From contig WJIS01000109.1 in NCBI GenBank assembly GCA_014730165.1, positions 1-47,149 on the forward strand: a DNA stretch of 47,149 nucleotides. Direction: 5' to 3'. Source of the stretch: Promethearchaeota archaeon. GTDB lineage: Archaea; Asgardarchaeota; Lokiarchaeia; Sigyniarchaeales; SOKP01. This document shows positions 18,372-27,041 of this stretch, in pieces. Under the pieces are notes generated by a model. It saw only the letters and a list, made by a program, of their open reading frames with translations. It searched no databases and was not told the origin of the DNA. Positions within the stretch are counted from its first letter, which is position 1. The number at the start of each line of letters is the position of its first letter. A program made the translations under genes and the position numbers.

Positions 18372-18932
18372 ATGCCGTTTGTAGAGATTAATTATAAGAA
18401 TATTTATTTTGATCCGGAGGTACAAGAAATGTGTGTTTCAAATAATTTTACATGTCCTTTTTATGAACACTCATGGAGTTGTCCACCAGCAAGCCCATAT
18501 TTGGAAAAGCAAATCGGGACCTATAAAGAATTCTATTTAGTTTATTCAAAGTTCGATATGGAGAACTATTTAAAAGAACAAAAGAAAAAGCATCCAAAAC
18601 GTTCGGAATTATATCTAAAAAGTAAACTTTACTACAGTAGTATTCACTCTACAGAATTAGATGAGGAATTCGACAAGTTCCTTTCTCAATATGATAAACC
18701 ATACTCAAAACGATTATTGTTATATAGTGGAACTTGTAATTACTGTAACGTTCAAGATGCAGGAAATTGTACTTATGATTCTGGAGAACCGTGCCGTTTT
18801 CCCAAAAATAGGAAATACTCTATGGAAGCAGTCGGGATTGAAGTAATCAAAACCGTAGTGAAGTTAGATCAAGATATTGGATATCCTTCTAAAAAATATA
18901 CATATAAATTTGGATTAGCTTGTTTTAAATAA
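18372..18932 (+). CDS. DUF2284 predicted metal-binding protein
   Basis: A 186-residue cysteine-rich soluble protein. Conserved cysteines occur in CVSNNFTCPFYEHSWSCPPA (residues 21-40), SGTCNYCNVQDAGNCTYDSG (about 120-139) and EPCRFPKNRKYSMEAVGIEV. This pattern is DUF2284 (PF10050), predicted to bind metal or an Fe-S cluster. Such genes are often found near corrinoid methyltransferases. This one converges on the methyltransferase gene; a paralog lies at 21277-21810 on the other side of the corrinoid pair. The biochemical role is unknown; electron transfer or corrinoid reactivation is speculative. Confidence 0.82.
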   Translation: MPFVEINYKNIYFDPEVQEMCVSNNFTCPFYEHSWSCPPASPYLEKQIGTYKEFYLVYSKFDMENYLKEQKKKHPKRSELYLKSKLYYSSIHSTELDEEFDKFLSQYDKPYSKRLLLYSGTCNYCNVQDAGNCTYDSGEPCRFPKNRKYSMEAVGIEVIKTVVKLDQDIGYPSKKYTYKFGLACFK

Positions 18933-18988
18933 ATGCTATTTGGGTGTTATCTTACAATTATATATAAAAAGTAAAAAAAAAGAAAGAT

Positions 18989-20257
18989 TTAATATTTTCC
19001 GTATTTTTCTACGGCTTCAGTCATAGCTTTGACGTTTTCAACCTTTGCATCTCCCATTCCGTTGAATTCTGTGGAAAGAATAAATCCTCCATTTGGTTTC
19101 TGCTCACTGATAACCTTCTCAACATGCTGGGTAACCTTTTCTGGGGTACCTCCAATTAATAACGAAGAAGGAATTCCTCCCGCTAAACAATAGTCATCCC
19201 CTACTACGTCTCTTACTTTATTAAGATCCGTTTTATCAAACCATAGAATCACTTTTCCTTTAGGAAGTTCTGTTAATGTGTCTAATAAATGGTCATATCT
19301 TCCTTGAAAGCTCATCAAAGGAGTGAATCCTTCCTCTACTAAATCATAAACTATTTGTTTGATGTATGGGAAGTGAAATTCTTTATACTTTTCGGGAGAT
19401 AAATAGGTGTTATACCATATAGGACAAAATACTCTGCGAGAGCCTGTCATGTCTTTTGAAATATTACCTGTCATTTTACCCACAGCTGTTAATACACCTA
19501 CAATGGTTTCACAAGCTTTTTTGACCTTATCTGGCATCCTATAGAGATCTAAAGATAAAGTGTCAAAGTCTCTTAACCATGCTCCTATAAAATCCAGTGG
19601 ATTCGGATTTAAAGCATAATACCATGGAACCCATGCTTGTTCTCTCATTTTTCCTACAAAATCTCCAAGAAACGAGGGAAATTTGCCTAATTCCATACCT
19701 AACTTTAACAATGATCCAACAGCGGTTGGAGAACTTAAATTCGAAAGACTTTTATAAGCTCTCGGAACAACAGTATCCATTAGAAAATCAAAAGGGCGAT
19801 TAATTAATTCATCATATTCCGTATCCTTCATAACCGGTTCATCAATAACAAATTGAGATTCCACATTTTTACCCACTTCTCTTCCTGGATTTGAAGAATA
19901 GATATCATCTAAAATATCATGAGATGCTCCTCCGGCTAAAACTGATGATACAACTACTAGTAATGCTACATCAGGATCAAAACCTGCCAAAGCAGCACCA
20001 AGAGTTACGCTTTCAAAGGACCGATGTAAACTTAAACCATCCCAGTTAAAGTCTTTTGCAAATTTCGTCCCTACTTCTATATATTTTTCATTATCATGAA
20101 ACATATCTTCATAGGTCACACCAGCATATTTAGCAGGAAAATATGTAGTCGCAATACCTATTGGAACTTTATCAGGTTCTTTCCCAGCTGTAGCTGTTTC
20201 CATACGCTCGAGTTTTGCATTTATAATCTCTTCAAAATTATCCATTTTATTAACCAC
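18989..20257 (-). CDS. URO-D family corrinoid-dependent methyltransferase
   Basis: A 422-residue TIM-barrel protein of the uroporphyrinogen decarboxylase superfamily, which includes MtaA/MtbA and aryl O-demethylase methyltransferases. It overlaps the upstream corrinoid-protein gene by 8 nt, so it should methylate or demethylate that protein. In MtaA/MtbA the zinc ligands sit in an HxC motif before the seventh strand and a Cys in LxPGC. Here the matching places read PLMSFQGRYDH and GGFILSTEF, without Cys or the HxC. So either the metal site is remodelled or the substrate differs. A methoxy-compound methyltransferase (MtoB-like) is one possibility. Confidence 0.82.
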   Translation of the reverse strand: MVNKMDNFEEIINAKLERMETATAGKEPDKVPIGIATTYFPAKYAGVTYEDMFHDNEKYIEVGTKFAKDFNWDGLSLHRSFESVTLGAALAGFDPDVALLVVVSSVLAGGASHDILDDIYSSNPGREVGKNVESQFVIDEPVMKDTEYDELINRPFDFLMDTVVPRAYKSLSNLSSPTAVGSLLKLGMELGKFPSFLGDFVGKMREQAWVPWYYALNPNPLDFIGAWLRDFDTLSLDLYRMPDKVKKACETIVGVLTAVGKMTGNISKDMTGSRRVFCPIWYNTYLSPEKYKEFHFPYIKQIVYDLVEEGFTPLMSFQGRYDHLLDTLTELPKGKVILWFDKTDLNKVRDVVGDDYCLAGGIPSSLLIGGTPEKVTQHVEKVISEQKPNGGFILSTEFNGMGDAKVENVKAMTEAVEKYGKY

Positions 20258-20879
20258 CTTCCACCCATTTTTTAATTATTTTTACACCTTCTGACGCATC
20301 GTTAACCCATGCATCTGCTCCAATTCGATCCGATACTTCTTGATCCATCCGTTCTCCGCCAACTATAACCTTCAAATTTGATCTTAAATCAGCACCTTCT
20401 ATTGTTTCAATAGTCTTTTTCATTGGTTCAATAGAGAGCGTTAGAAGTCCACTTAATCCGACAATTTCGGGATTGTTTTCTTTGATCGATTCTACAAACT
20501 TTTCTGGGGGAACATCGACTCCTAAGTCAATTACTTCAAAACCTTCAGCTTCTAAGAAAGTAATGACAATATCTTTACCAATGTTATGTATATCTCCTTG
20601 GACAGTCCCAATTACTATCTTTCCTTTACTTTCTGTGGATTTATCAGCTAATTTTGGCATCAAGACTTCCATTACTTCCCTAAAGATCTCTCCTGCCATG
20701 ATTAAATCAGTTAAGAACACCGATCCACCTTCTCCAGACTCTTCTCCTATCTGTGACATACCCTTACGCCCCGCTTCTAAAATTTCCAGAGGATCTTCAC
20801 CGGCATCAAGTTTATCTTTTACTAATTTCAAGACCTTATCTTCATCTAGATCAACAATTGCTTTTGTAATTTCTTCCAT
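20250..20879 (-). CDS. Corrinoid (B12-binding) methyltransferase protein
   Basis: A 209-residue protein of the MtbC/MtmC/MtaC type. The N-terminal helical cap domain spans about 1-85. The Rossmann-like cobalamin domain carries the lower-ligand motif VQGDIHNIGKDIV (DxHxxG, about residues 115-127), then GLSGLLTLSIEPM and VIVGGERM. It shuttles a methyl group between a substrate-specific methyltransferase and an acceptor pathway. The start has GAGGT about 10 nt upstream. It overlaps the URO-D methyltransferase gene by 8 nt, implying fixed stoichiometry and a shared reaction. Confidence 0.92.
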   Translation of the reverse strand: MEEITKAIVDLDEDKVLKLVKDKLDAGEDPLEILEAGRKGMSQIGEESGEGGSVFLTDLIMAGEIFREVMEVLMPKLADKSTESKGKIVIGTVQGDIHNIGKDIVITFLEAEGFEVIDLGVDVPPEKFVESIKENNPEIVGLSGLLTLSIEPMKKTIETIEGADLRSNLKVIVGGERMDQEVSDRIGADAWVNDASEGVKIIKKWVEGG

Positions 20880-21276
20880 TAAGAATTACCTCACTAATTT
20901 CTAATTAATATGGTTCAATCTATTAGTTGATCTATTCGATAAAAAAATACTTCTAATATTCTATTATATAGGAAATTTATCCTATTATTTTGAAAATTAA
21001 AGGAAATTAAAAACAAAGTAGTGATTTTTCGAAGTTTAAGAATTAATCAGAGTTAAGATTAGACATGATTGTCTTAATAAAAAAATCTCCTATTTATGGC
21101 ACTAAAAATCATAAATATTTACAAATATATGAGTTGTAGATTGTGAATTATTAGATATAAGATATTATGATGAATAAAATGATTTTTATTTAAGATCTGG
21201 AGATTGAATATTCATTCATAACACTATAAACTTATGAAAAATAATAATTTGGGATCAAATCCTTTTAAAATCGCCT
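20880..21276. other. 397-bp spacer upstream of the corrinoid operon
   Basis: AT-rich promoter-side region for the corrinoid-protein gene on the minus strand. I see no ORF and no cobalamin-riboswitch-like fold. Downstream end of the second DUF2284 gene adjoins it. Confidence 0.4.
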
Positions 21277-21810
21277 TTACTTTGCTGAGATTAGTGCGAA
21301 TCTAAAAACATGGTTTTTAGGAGGCCATTCAATATTAAGTCCTGCTTTTTTAACTGTTTTTGTAACATGAATTCCAACAGCTTCCATAGAATACCGTATC
21401 TTATCCGGATATCTACAGGACTCTCCAGTATCATATGTACATTTCTTTCCCTCTTTTGAACATATTCTACAATGCCCATCCCATAATATTTTTATCCTCT
21501 CGTATTTACTCTTGTTTTGCTTAAGAAAACGAGAAATTTCTCCTTCGATTTCATCTCTTAATTCTTTTTGGATATTTAGAGAATTTGATTTTTCGATTTC
21601 TTTCGTATCTTTTTCTGAGCTTATTATAATTTTAGAATAAACTAAAAAGTATTTTTCGAAATTCATTATCTCATCTTCAAGATAAGGAGCTTCAGGTGGA
21701 CATGCCCAATTATGTCCATAATTCGGACATTCAAACTTATTACTAACACAAAAAGTCTGAACTTTTTTGTCAAACAATATTTTTTCTTTTTGAATTTCTT
21801 TCCATGGCAT
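21277..21810 (-). CDS. DUF2284 predicted metal-binding protein (second copy)
   Basis: A 177-residue paralog of the protein at 18372-18932. It has the same cysteine layout: CVSNKFECPNYGHNWACPPE, DGHCRICSKEGKKCTYDTGE and SCRYPDKIRYSMEAVGIHV. It has the same strand as the corrinoid-protein gene and lies upstream of it. Two divergent copies framing one corrinoid methyltransferase pair suggest a role in that chemistry, perhaps as a heteromeric metal carrier or redox partner; this is inference from position only. Confidence 0.82.
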   Translation of the reverse strand: MPWKEIQKEKILFDKKVQTFCVSNKFECPNYGHNWACPPEAPYLEDEIMNFEKYFLVYSKIIISSEKDTKEIEKSNSLNIQKELRDEIEGEISRFLKQNKSKYERIKILWDGHCRICSKEGKKCTYDTGESCRYPDKIRYSMEAVGIHVTKTVKKAGLNIEWPPKNHVFRFALISAK

Positions 21811-21928
21811 ATTTCACACCTTTTAAGTTATTTATGAATCATAAGCTATAATAATGGTATTTCAACAATAAAATTCTTGTTTTTCGTGATCAAATATACT
21901 TAATTAATTGACTAATGACTTTGTCTCT

Positions 21929-22954
21929 TCACTTTGGATACAAAATTGTATTAACATCTATTTCCTTTCCATAAACTTCATCAGCTAATAATTTCAATCC
22001 TTCTAAACCTACTGGCTCGCTTAATAGTTTTTTAGAACTCCATATTCTCAACCTCTCAAATTCGTTTTCTATTTTTTTGATATACTTTAATTGATTAGAA
22101 CGAATATTTTGACAAAATTCACAACCTAATGAATACTTCTCGGGAGTTATAAGATTTATATGTACTCCATCCAGATTTACGTATTTTTGGGTCAAGTCCC
22201 GGGCTCTCTTAATTTCTTCAAAACTCGGTTTCTCGGGTATTGTCACTAAACGGAGTGATCCTTTTCTGTGAATTAATTCTGTGATTCTTTCTCCACGCTT
22301 TTCTAAATCTTCCACCATATTTACTATTTCCTCTCCCAATTCCTCACGTTTTTTATGATCACCAAGTGGATTGACAAGATTTCTAAAAACCCGCGATACA
22401 TTTTTCACCGCTCCCTTTATGGAATTGTAGAAGTTTAGCGAATATTTAAGTACCACCTTAACTTGGTCTTCGGGAATTTCGAATAAGGCGATCATGTTAC
22501 CCGTCGGAGGAAAATCAGCAACTATTATATCGAATTGTATTTCTTGAGTTAAATCTTCAGCATCTAATATTTTTTGAAAAAACATAGCATTTTTGAGAGC
22601 TAATGGGATTGAATCTGGGGTAAATGTAGTATCTATAAAATCTTCAATCTGAGGGATAAATCCCACGACGGGCATTTGTTTCATTAAAGTTTTCATCTTA
22701 TCTATTAAGCTTTTCGTATACTTTTCAGCATATTCATCGGGATCTGGTTCTATCCCCCATAAATTACTTTTCAATTTAGTTAATTTATTACCGATTGGTT
22801 TTTCAAATAAATCAGAAAGATTATGAGCCATATCAAAGGATATGATTAATATTTTTTTATTTGGTAGCAACTCTGAGACCTTCACTGCTGTAGCTGCACT
22901 GATAGAGCTCTTTCCTACTCCACCTTTTCCGCCTAATATAATAATACGATCCAT
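21929..22954 (-). CDS. ArsA/Get3-family ATPase
   Basis: A 341-residue deviant-Walker ATPase. P-loop: ILGGKGGVGKSSISAATAVK (residues 6-25). Switch I reads SFDMAHNLSDLF where the family has D-PAHSLSD. Switch II reads VADFPPTGNM where the family has DTAPTGH. A CxxC pair in SLGCEFCQNIRSNQ resembles the Get3 zinc motif. Get3 homologs deliver tail-anchored proteins; ArsA drives arsenite efflux. Neither ArsB nor another Get protein is nearby. Its position beside a corrinoid locus leaves open a maturation role. The changed switch residues deserve attention. Confidence 0.82.
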   Translation of the reverse strand: MDRIIILGGKGGVGKSSISAATAVKVSELLPNKKILIISFDMAHNLSDLFEKPIGNKLTKLKSNLWGIEPDPDEYAEKYTKSLIDKMKTLMKQMPVVGFIPQIEDFIDTTFTPDSIPLALKNAMFFQKILDAEDLTQEIQFDIIVADFPPTGNMIALFEIPEDQVKVVLKYSLNFYNSIKGAVKNVSRVFRNLVNPLGDHKKREELGEEIVNMVEDLEKRGERITELIHRKGSLRLVTIPEKPSFEEIKRARDLTQKYVNLDGVHINLITPEKYSLGCEFCQNIRSNQLKYIKKIENEFERLRIWSSKKLLSEPVGLEGLKLLADEVYGKEIDVNTILYPK

Positions 22955-23047
22955 TTTTAAAATCAGTCTAAATTCTTGCTTGAGATATTGAAACTTTTAA
23001 TTGATAGCTAGAGAATTAATAAAAATTTGATTATATATTTACGAATC

Positions 23048-23230
23048 TTAAAACTCAGAATTATCAAGAGAGAGGAAAAAAATAACTTTTCCTGATATGA
23101 TTGAACATTGACGATCTCTCTCAAAATTGAAATAAAATCGTCCAAAATCAGTATTTATTTTAAATTGTAAAGTATCAAGATTTGATTTGGAACTGATATT
23201 TTCTATAATATTTTCATTCCAATAACTCAT
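23048..23230 (-). CDS. Small hypothetical protein (60 residues)
   Basis: The frame encodes MSYWNENIIENISSKSNLDT then LQFKINTDFGRFYFNFER and ends KVIFFLSLDNSEF. AAAGGA lies just before the ATG at 23230, a plausible ribosome binding site. The pattern suggests a small beta-rich protein. No family recognised. It is divergent from the secreted protein gene. Confidence 0.42.
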   Translation of the reverse strand: MSYWNENIIENISSKSNLDTLQFKINTDFGRFYFNFERDRQCSIISGKVIFFLSLDNSEF

Positions 23231-23298
23231 AATCCTTTCATAAATTGTTATTCTTTAAAGTTTGATCTATTATTAAGATAATACCTCCCTTGACTCTG

Positions 23299-23322
23299 AT
23301 GGAAAAAAAGTCTTTTTTCCAT
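23299..23322. repeat. Perfect 10-bp inverted repeat (hairpin)
   Basis: ATGGAAAAAA at 23299-23308 pairs with TTTTTTCCAT at 23313-23322 around an AGTC loop. It lies in the spacer between the small minus-strand gene and the secreted protein gene. It may be an operator or an RNA hairpin. Confidence 0.5.
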
Positions 23323-23466
23323 TAAGTAAGAATAATTCTTAAAAAGTTTTCTAGACTAAAACTAATTTCGACTTTTTTGTAAAGCTTTAAATATATTGAT
23401 TTTTATTAATCATTTTGATCTATAACTTTTTTTCGGGGTTATATTTCAATTTTGAGCTGAATTAAT

Positions 23467-24957
23467 ATGAAATCTAATACAATTGGAAAAATTACTATTT
23501 TGGCTTTAATTTTTCTCTTAAGCATTAATTTTTTAACTTATAGTGTAAGAGCCCAAAACCAAGGATCTCCTACCCCTTTAGAAGCTTTTGGACATACATT
23601 TGATGAAAATTATTGGGATACTAACATCTTCAATAATTCGCGTTGGGACCATCCTGATGTAAATCCTGAAGTAAGTTGGTTAAATAATACTTGGAATATG
23701 AAATGGATAAAAGAAGGCAACTTCGAGATGGGTATGTTGAGTTTCTTGAATAAAACCGCTTGGGAGAGTGGAAAAGAAGTAGTTTATACTACACCAGCAG
23801 AAATGTGGTGGCAACACGCATATTTAAATGGCTCGGAAATTTTTATTGCTTCATTACATTGTGCTTGGTTTGGATTTAGTGATACAAATCAGAATCGTTA
23901 TTATGATGAGGGAGAGAATATTAATCCTTTCTTTTATATGGGAGCAACAACACCTCAGATGGTCAATGATGTCGGAATTAAGTCAAATCCAACTGTAGAA
24001 AAAATTCCTTTACAAAGATCCGTTTCTGGAGACATAGTGACTTACGAATGGGGCTACAATTATACGGATATAATTTTTTATGTACCTAAAATTGATCATT
24101 TAAATCAAAATTTTTCAGCTGGTTTTAATTATTCTGATCCAGGAACCTACTTAGGTGGTTCAGAAGTAATCGGAAATCAGACATATATCTCATATAATTA
24201 TAAACTTGAGATTAATACAGGTCTAGGTGTATCTAATTTATATCAAGATTATGAGTCTGGGAAATTTGGTGTATTAAAGCATTATAATGAAAGCTCGGGT
24301 AACTGGGAACTGGTTTCTCCCGGAGAACAAGGATATATGCCGGAAGACTGGGCTATGTGTTTGGGAACGTGGAGTTTTATTATGGCTGATCAAGATTATG
24401 CTTTAAGTGATCTACAAGAGGGAGAAATTAATGCAACTGCACATAAAACTGGTTTAACAGAAGTGAAGACAACTTTAGGAGGAAACCATGCATTTGATTT
24501 TAAGTTTAATCAAAAACCAACTTATGACTTGGATTACATCAATGGAACTACTATGGGAACTTTTAATACGGTATATGAATGTTTAGACGTTAATAATGAT
24601 CAAGGATTCATAGATTTCGCCTCTGGAATGATACATTTAATAGGAGATTTTGCTAAACTAATTTTAAGCTATGCTGTAAACCAAACTAATAGATTTACGA
24701 ATGGTATTCCTTTTGATGTGGCATATGAAGCTTTTCATCCAAATGAAACTGCGGCATTCTTTATTACTTGTTATCCAGAATACGGTGAGAGTGGTGGTGG
24801 CAGATTAGTACATGATCCTTCCTTTACTGCATATTTTTCCGTTCAGAGTGCCAGTGGAGGTATACCAGGATTTTCAGTAGGTATATTATTACTTACTCTG
24901 ATGGTGGGTGTTTCAGTAATTATTTTAAAGACTCCAAAAATCCGCAAAAAGCTTTAA
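23467..24957 (+). CDS. Secreted, surface-anchored protein with CTERM-like tail
   Basis: A 496-residue exported protein. The N-terminus is a signal peptide (ITILALIFLLSINFLTYSVRA, residues 9-29). The mature part has many Asn-X-Ser/Thr sites and is rich in Trp and Tyr. At the C-terminus GGIPGFSVGILLLTLMVGVS is followed by a basic tail KTPKIRKKL: a short PGF-type motif, one hydrophobic helix and positive residues, as in archaeosortase-processed CTERM proteins of archaea. No archaeosortase gene is in the window. The ectodomain family is unknown to me. A TATA-like TTTAAATATA lies about 80 nt upstream. Confidence 0.8.
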   Translation: MKSNTIGKITILALIFLLSINFLTYSVRAQNQGSPTPLEAFGHTFDENYWDTNIFNNSRWDHPDVNPEVSWLNNTWNMKWIKEGNFEMGMLSFLNKTAWESGKEVVYTTPAEMWWQHAYLNGSEIFIASLHCAWFGFSDTNQNRYYDEGENINPFFYMGATTPQMVNDVGIKSNPTVEKIPLQRSVSGDIVTYEWGYNYTDIIFYVPKIDHLNQNFSAGFNYSDPGTYLGGSEVIGNQTYISYNYKLEINTGLGVSNLYQDYESGKFGVLKHYNESSGNWELVSPGEQGYMPEDWAMCLGTWSFIMADQDYALSDLQEGEINATAHKTGLTEVKTTLGGNHAFDFKFNQKPTYDLDYINGTTMGTFNTVYECLDVNNDQGFIDFASGMIHLIGDFAKLILSYAVNQTNRFTNGIPFDVAYEAFHPNETAAFFITCYPEYGESGGGRLVHDPSFTAYFSVQSASGGIPGFSVGILLLTLMVGVSVIILKTPKIRKKL

Positions 24958-25245
24958 AAATCAAACTTTTTTTTTATTTATTAATCTTATTTTAATTTAA
25001 TCATTTAAAAAGATCAATCAATTCCTTAAATCAATATTTCAAAAAAATAATAAAACTATTTATAAAATAACACAAAAAAGAATTTATTTTTAAATTCATT
25101 ATAATGAAATAACCATCATATTTGTGATGGACTAAATAAGTATATTAAAAACTAATCAATTAAAAGTTAAACCAAATCAGAAACTTAAATTATTTAACTT
25201 TATTAAAATATTAATTAATTTCTCATAATATCTCATTTATAGAGA
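24958..25245. other. AT-rich spacer before dnaG
   Basis: Extremely AT-rich DNA without ORFs or folds. The dnaG promoter begins at its right edge. Confidence 0.4.
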
Positions 25246-25254
25246 CTATATAAG
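25246..25254 (+). promoter_or_regulatory. TATA box of dnaG
   Basis: CTATATAAG lies about 30 nt before ATG 25280, the distance expected for an archaeal TATA box of a leaderless or nearly leaderless mRNA. It supports 25280 as the true start of dnaG, upstream of the in-frame TAA. Confidence 0.55.
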
Positions 25255-25279
25255 GTTTAGATGGAAATAAAAAATAATA

Positions 25280-26548
25280 ATGGAAGTGATCAAGATTAAT
25301 AAAACTAATCAAAGTACTGATTTTACAACGAAATATATTATTGAAATCGCATTTAAAATAAAAGGGGTTGTCGAAAAGAGCGATATCGTGGGCGCTGTCT
25401 TTGGACAGAGATAAAAAGAGCTCCTTTTTAACGTCTTAACCGAGGGCTTATTACTTGACCTAGATTTGAGGGATCTTCAGAAATCAGGGAGAATAGGTAG
25501 AATAGAAGTTGGTAATGAATCTACGGAAGGAATTTCCGAAGGATATATTAAAATCCCTAGTAGCCTAACTCGGAAAGAGACAGCGCTTTTAGCAGCGACA
25601 GTAGAAACCGTGACTCGTGTTGGACCATGCGAAGCAGATATGAAACTTCTCGAAATTAGAGATGTCAGAGAACGTAAAAGGAAAAAAATCATAGAAAGAG
25701 CAGCAGAACTACTTAAACAATGGGATCAAAAATCTCTTGATGCTAGTGAAATTGAAGAGCAAATCGATACTGATATAAAATTAGCTGAAATTATCTCATG
25801 GGGTCGAGAAAATTTACCCGCAGGACCAGATGTGGAAAAGGATGACGAATTAATAATCGTTGAAGGCAGAGCTGATGTGTTGAATTTATTACGTATTGGT
25901 ATAAAAAATACGGTTGCTGTACAAGGGACGAGCATTCCAAAATCAGTTATTGAGCTTATAGAGAAGAAACAGACAGTCACAGCCTTTTTGGATGGTGATA
26001 GAGGGGGAACTCTCATATTGAAAGAATTGATGCAAATGGCAGATATTGATTTTTTAATGAGAGCTCCAGAGGGTTTTGAAGTCGAAGAATTAACCAGAAA
26101 ACAGATGATAAAAGCGCTTCAAGGAAAAAAACCAGCAAATGCAGAGGATATCCCCGAAAAGATAATCGAAATCGAAGAAGAAAAGGAACCAATCGAAGAA
26201 GAGAAAGAAAATGAAGAAGTTTATCATGGGAAAGAAAAAGTTCTTGTGAGATTCTTAAAGAAACTTGAAGTAAAGGATAAGAATGTGATAATAGACGCAA
26301 TTAGAAAAATAGATACAGGAAAATCTATTGGATTCAATAAAGACGAAGAAGAATTATTTGATCTACCTGTAAGTGAATTATTTGAAAAGATTAAAGAGTA
26401 TGAGAAGATACCATTTCTTATCATTGACGGAATTCTCACAAATCGACTTCTATCAGCACTTCTGAATATGGATATCAAATTTATTGCGTGTAAAAACAAG
26501 GAAGAAGAGCTTAATACACCAAATAATTTAGCTGTATATTATTTTTAA
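25280..26548 (+). CDS. dnaG: Archaeal DnaG primase (TOPRIM), reading frame interrupted by a probable 30-nt BHB intron
   Basis: From ATG 25280 the first exon encodes YIIEIAFKIKGVVEKSDIVG then AVFGQ, the conserved DnaG N-terminus. An in-frame TAA follows at 25412-25414. The same frame resumes as TEGLLLDLDLRDLQKSGRIG and continues to the end. Archaeal DnaG normally reads GQTEGLL without a gap, so 25409-25438 is an exact insert. Removing it gives about 412 residues. The TOPRIM centre is intact: LIIVEGRADVLNLL and TAFLDGDRGG. Archaeal DnaG associates with the exosome and may prime RNA. The acidic linker and C-terminal DUF-like region are normal. Alternatives are a pseudogene or bypassing. Confidence 0.85.
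25409..25438 (+). other. Probable BHB-type intron inside dnaG mRNA
   Basis: The element has a central 4-bp helix pairing 25403-25406 (GGAC) with 25433-25436 (GTCT). It has 3-nt bulges at 25407-25409 and 25437-25439, and an intron stem of G25410-C25432, one A.A mismatch, then 25412-25418 with 25424-25430 (TAAAAAG/CTTTTTA, loop AGCTC). Cutting after the second base of each bulge, as archaeal splicing endonuclease does, removes exactly 30 nt and restores CAG-ACC-GAG-GGC. No outer exon helix is evident, so it is the relaxed HBh' form. Confidence 0.68.
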
Positions 26549-26549
26549 A

Positions 26550-26981
26550 TCAATTAATTTTATTATTCTTTTTTTTTATATTAACCGTAATTGGAATCCC
26601 TTTCATAATGCTTTCTGTAATAACGCAGAATTCTCTAAATTGTTCTTCACAAATCTCAGTATCTTCTTGATTTCCCTCTTTGACTGAAAGGAAAATATTA
26701 CAATCTACTTTTACAAGCCTTAATCTCATTTTTGGACCAGTATGTTTAAGTTTTCCATCCAAATTAATAATCATTTCATCAACTTTCACACTCTTCTTCT
26801 GTAAACAGAATGATAGAGATGATCCAAGACACCCTCCAATACCCATTAATAAATATTCTACAGAACTGGGTCCTTTATCTGATCCTTTAAACGATCCAGG
26901 CTCATCAATGTGAATATTAGTAAAATGACGTGCAGATCCTACAAAATGAAGATTTTCTACTAATTTAACATTTACTTTCAC
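26550..26981 (-). CDS. OsmC/Ohr family protein
   Basis: A 143-residue protein. The two redox cysteines of the OsmC family are visible: GIGGCLGSSLSFCLQKK (first, about residue 53) and FREFCVITESIMKGIPI (second, about residue 116). The N-terminal strands hold HIDEPGSFKGSDKGPSSVEY, equivalent to the usual DxPxxxGG..GP.P.ExL. Members reduce organic hydroperoxides or act on sulfur compounds. The gene ends two bases from the convergent dnaG stop. Confidence 0.85.
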   Translation of the reverse strand: MKVNVKLVENLHFVGSARHFTNIHIDEPGSFKGSDKGPSSVEYLLMGIGGCLGSSLSFCLQKKSVKVDEMIINLDGKLKHTGPKMRLRLVKVDCNIFLSVKEGNQEDTEICEEQFREFCVITESIMKGIPITVNIKKKNNKIN

Positions 26982-27041
26982 GATTTGTCTCCCGGGTAAA
27001 AAATCGGTCTCTTGCTTTTCTTTAATAAAAGAGATATAGAA

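Noticed and set aside
25403-25441. Ribosome bypassing as the explanation of the dnaG insert.
   Set aside because: No matching take-off and landing codons flank the insert, while BHB geometry predicts both edges exactly; bypassing is kept only as a weaker alternative.
25403-25441. An alternative BHB register pairing 25408-25411 with 25434-25437.
   Set aside because: It would remove 26 nt and leave dnaG out of frame, and lacks an outer helix as well.
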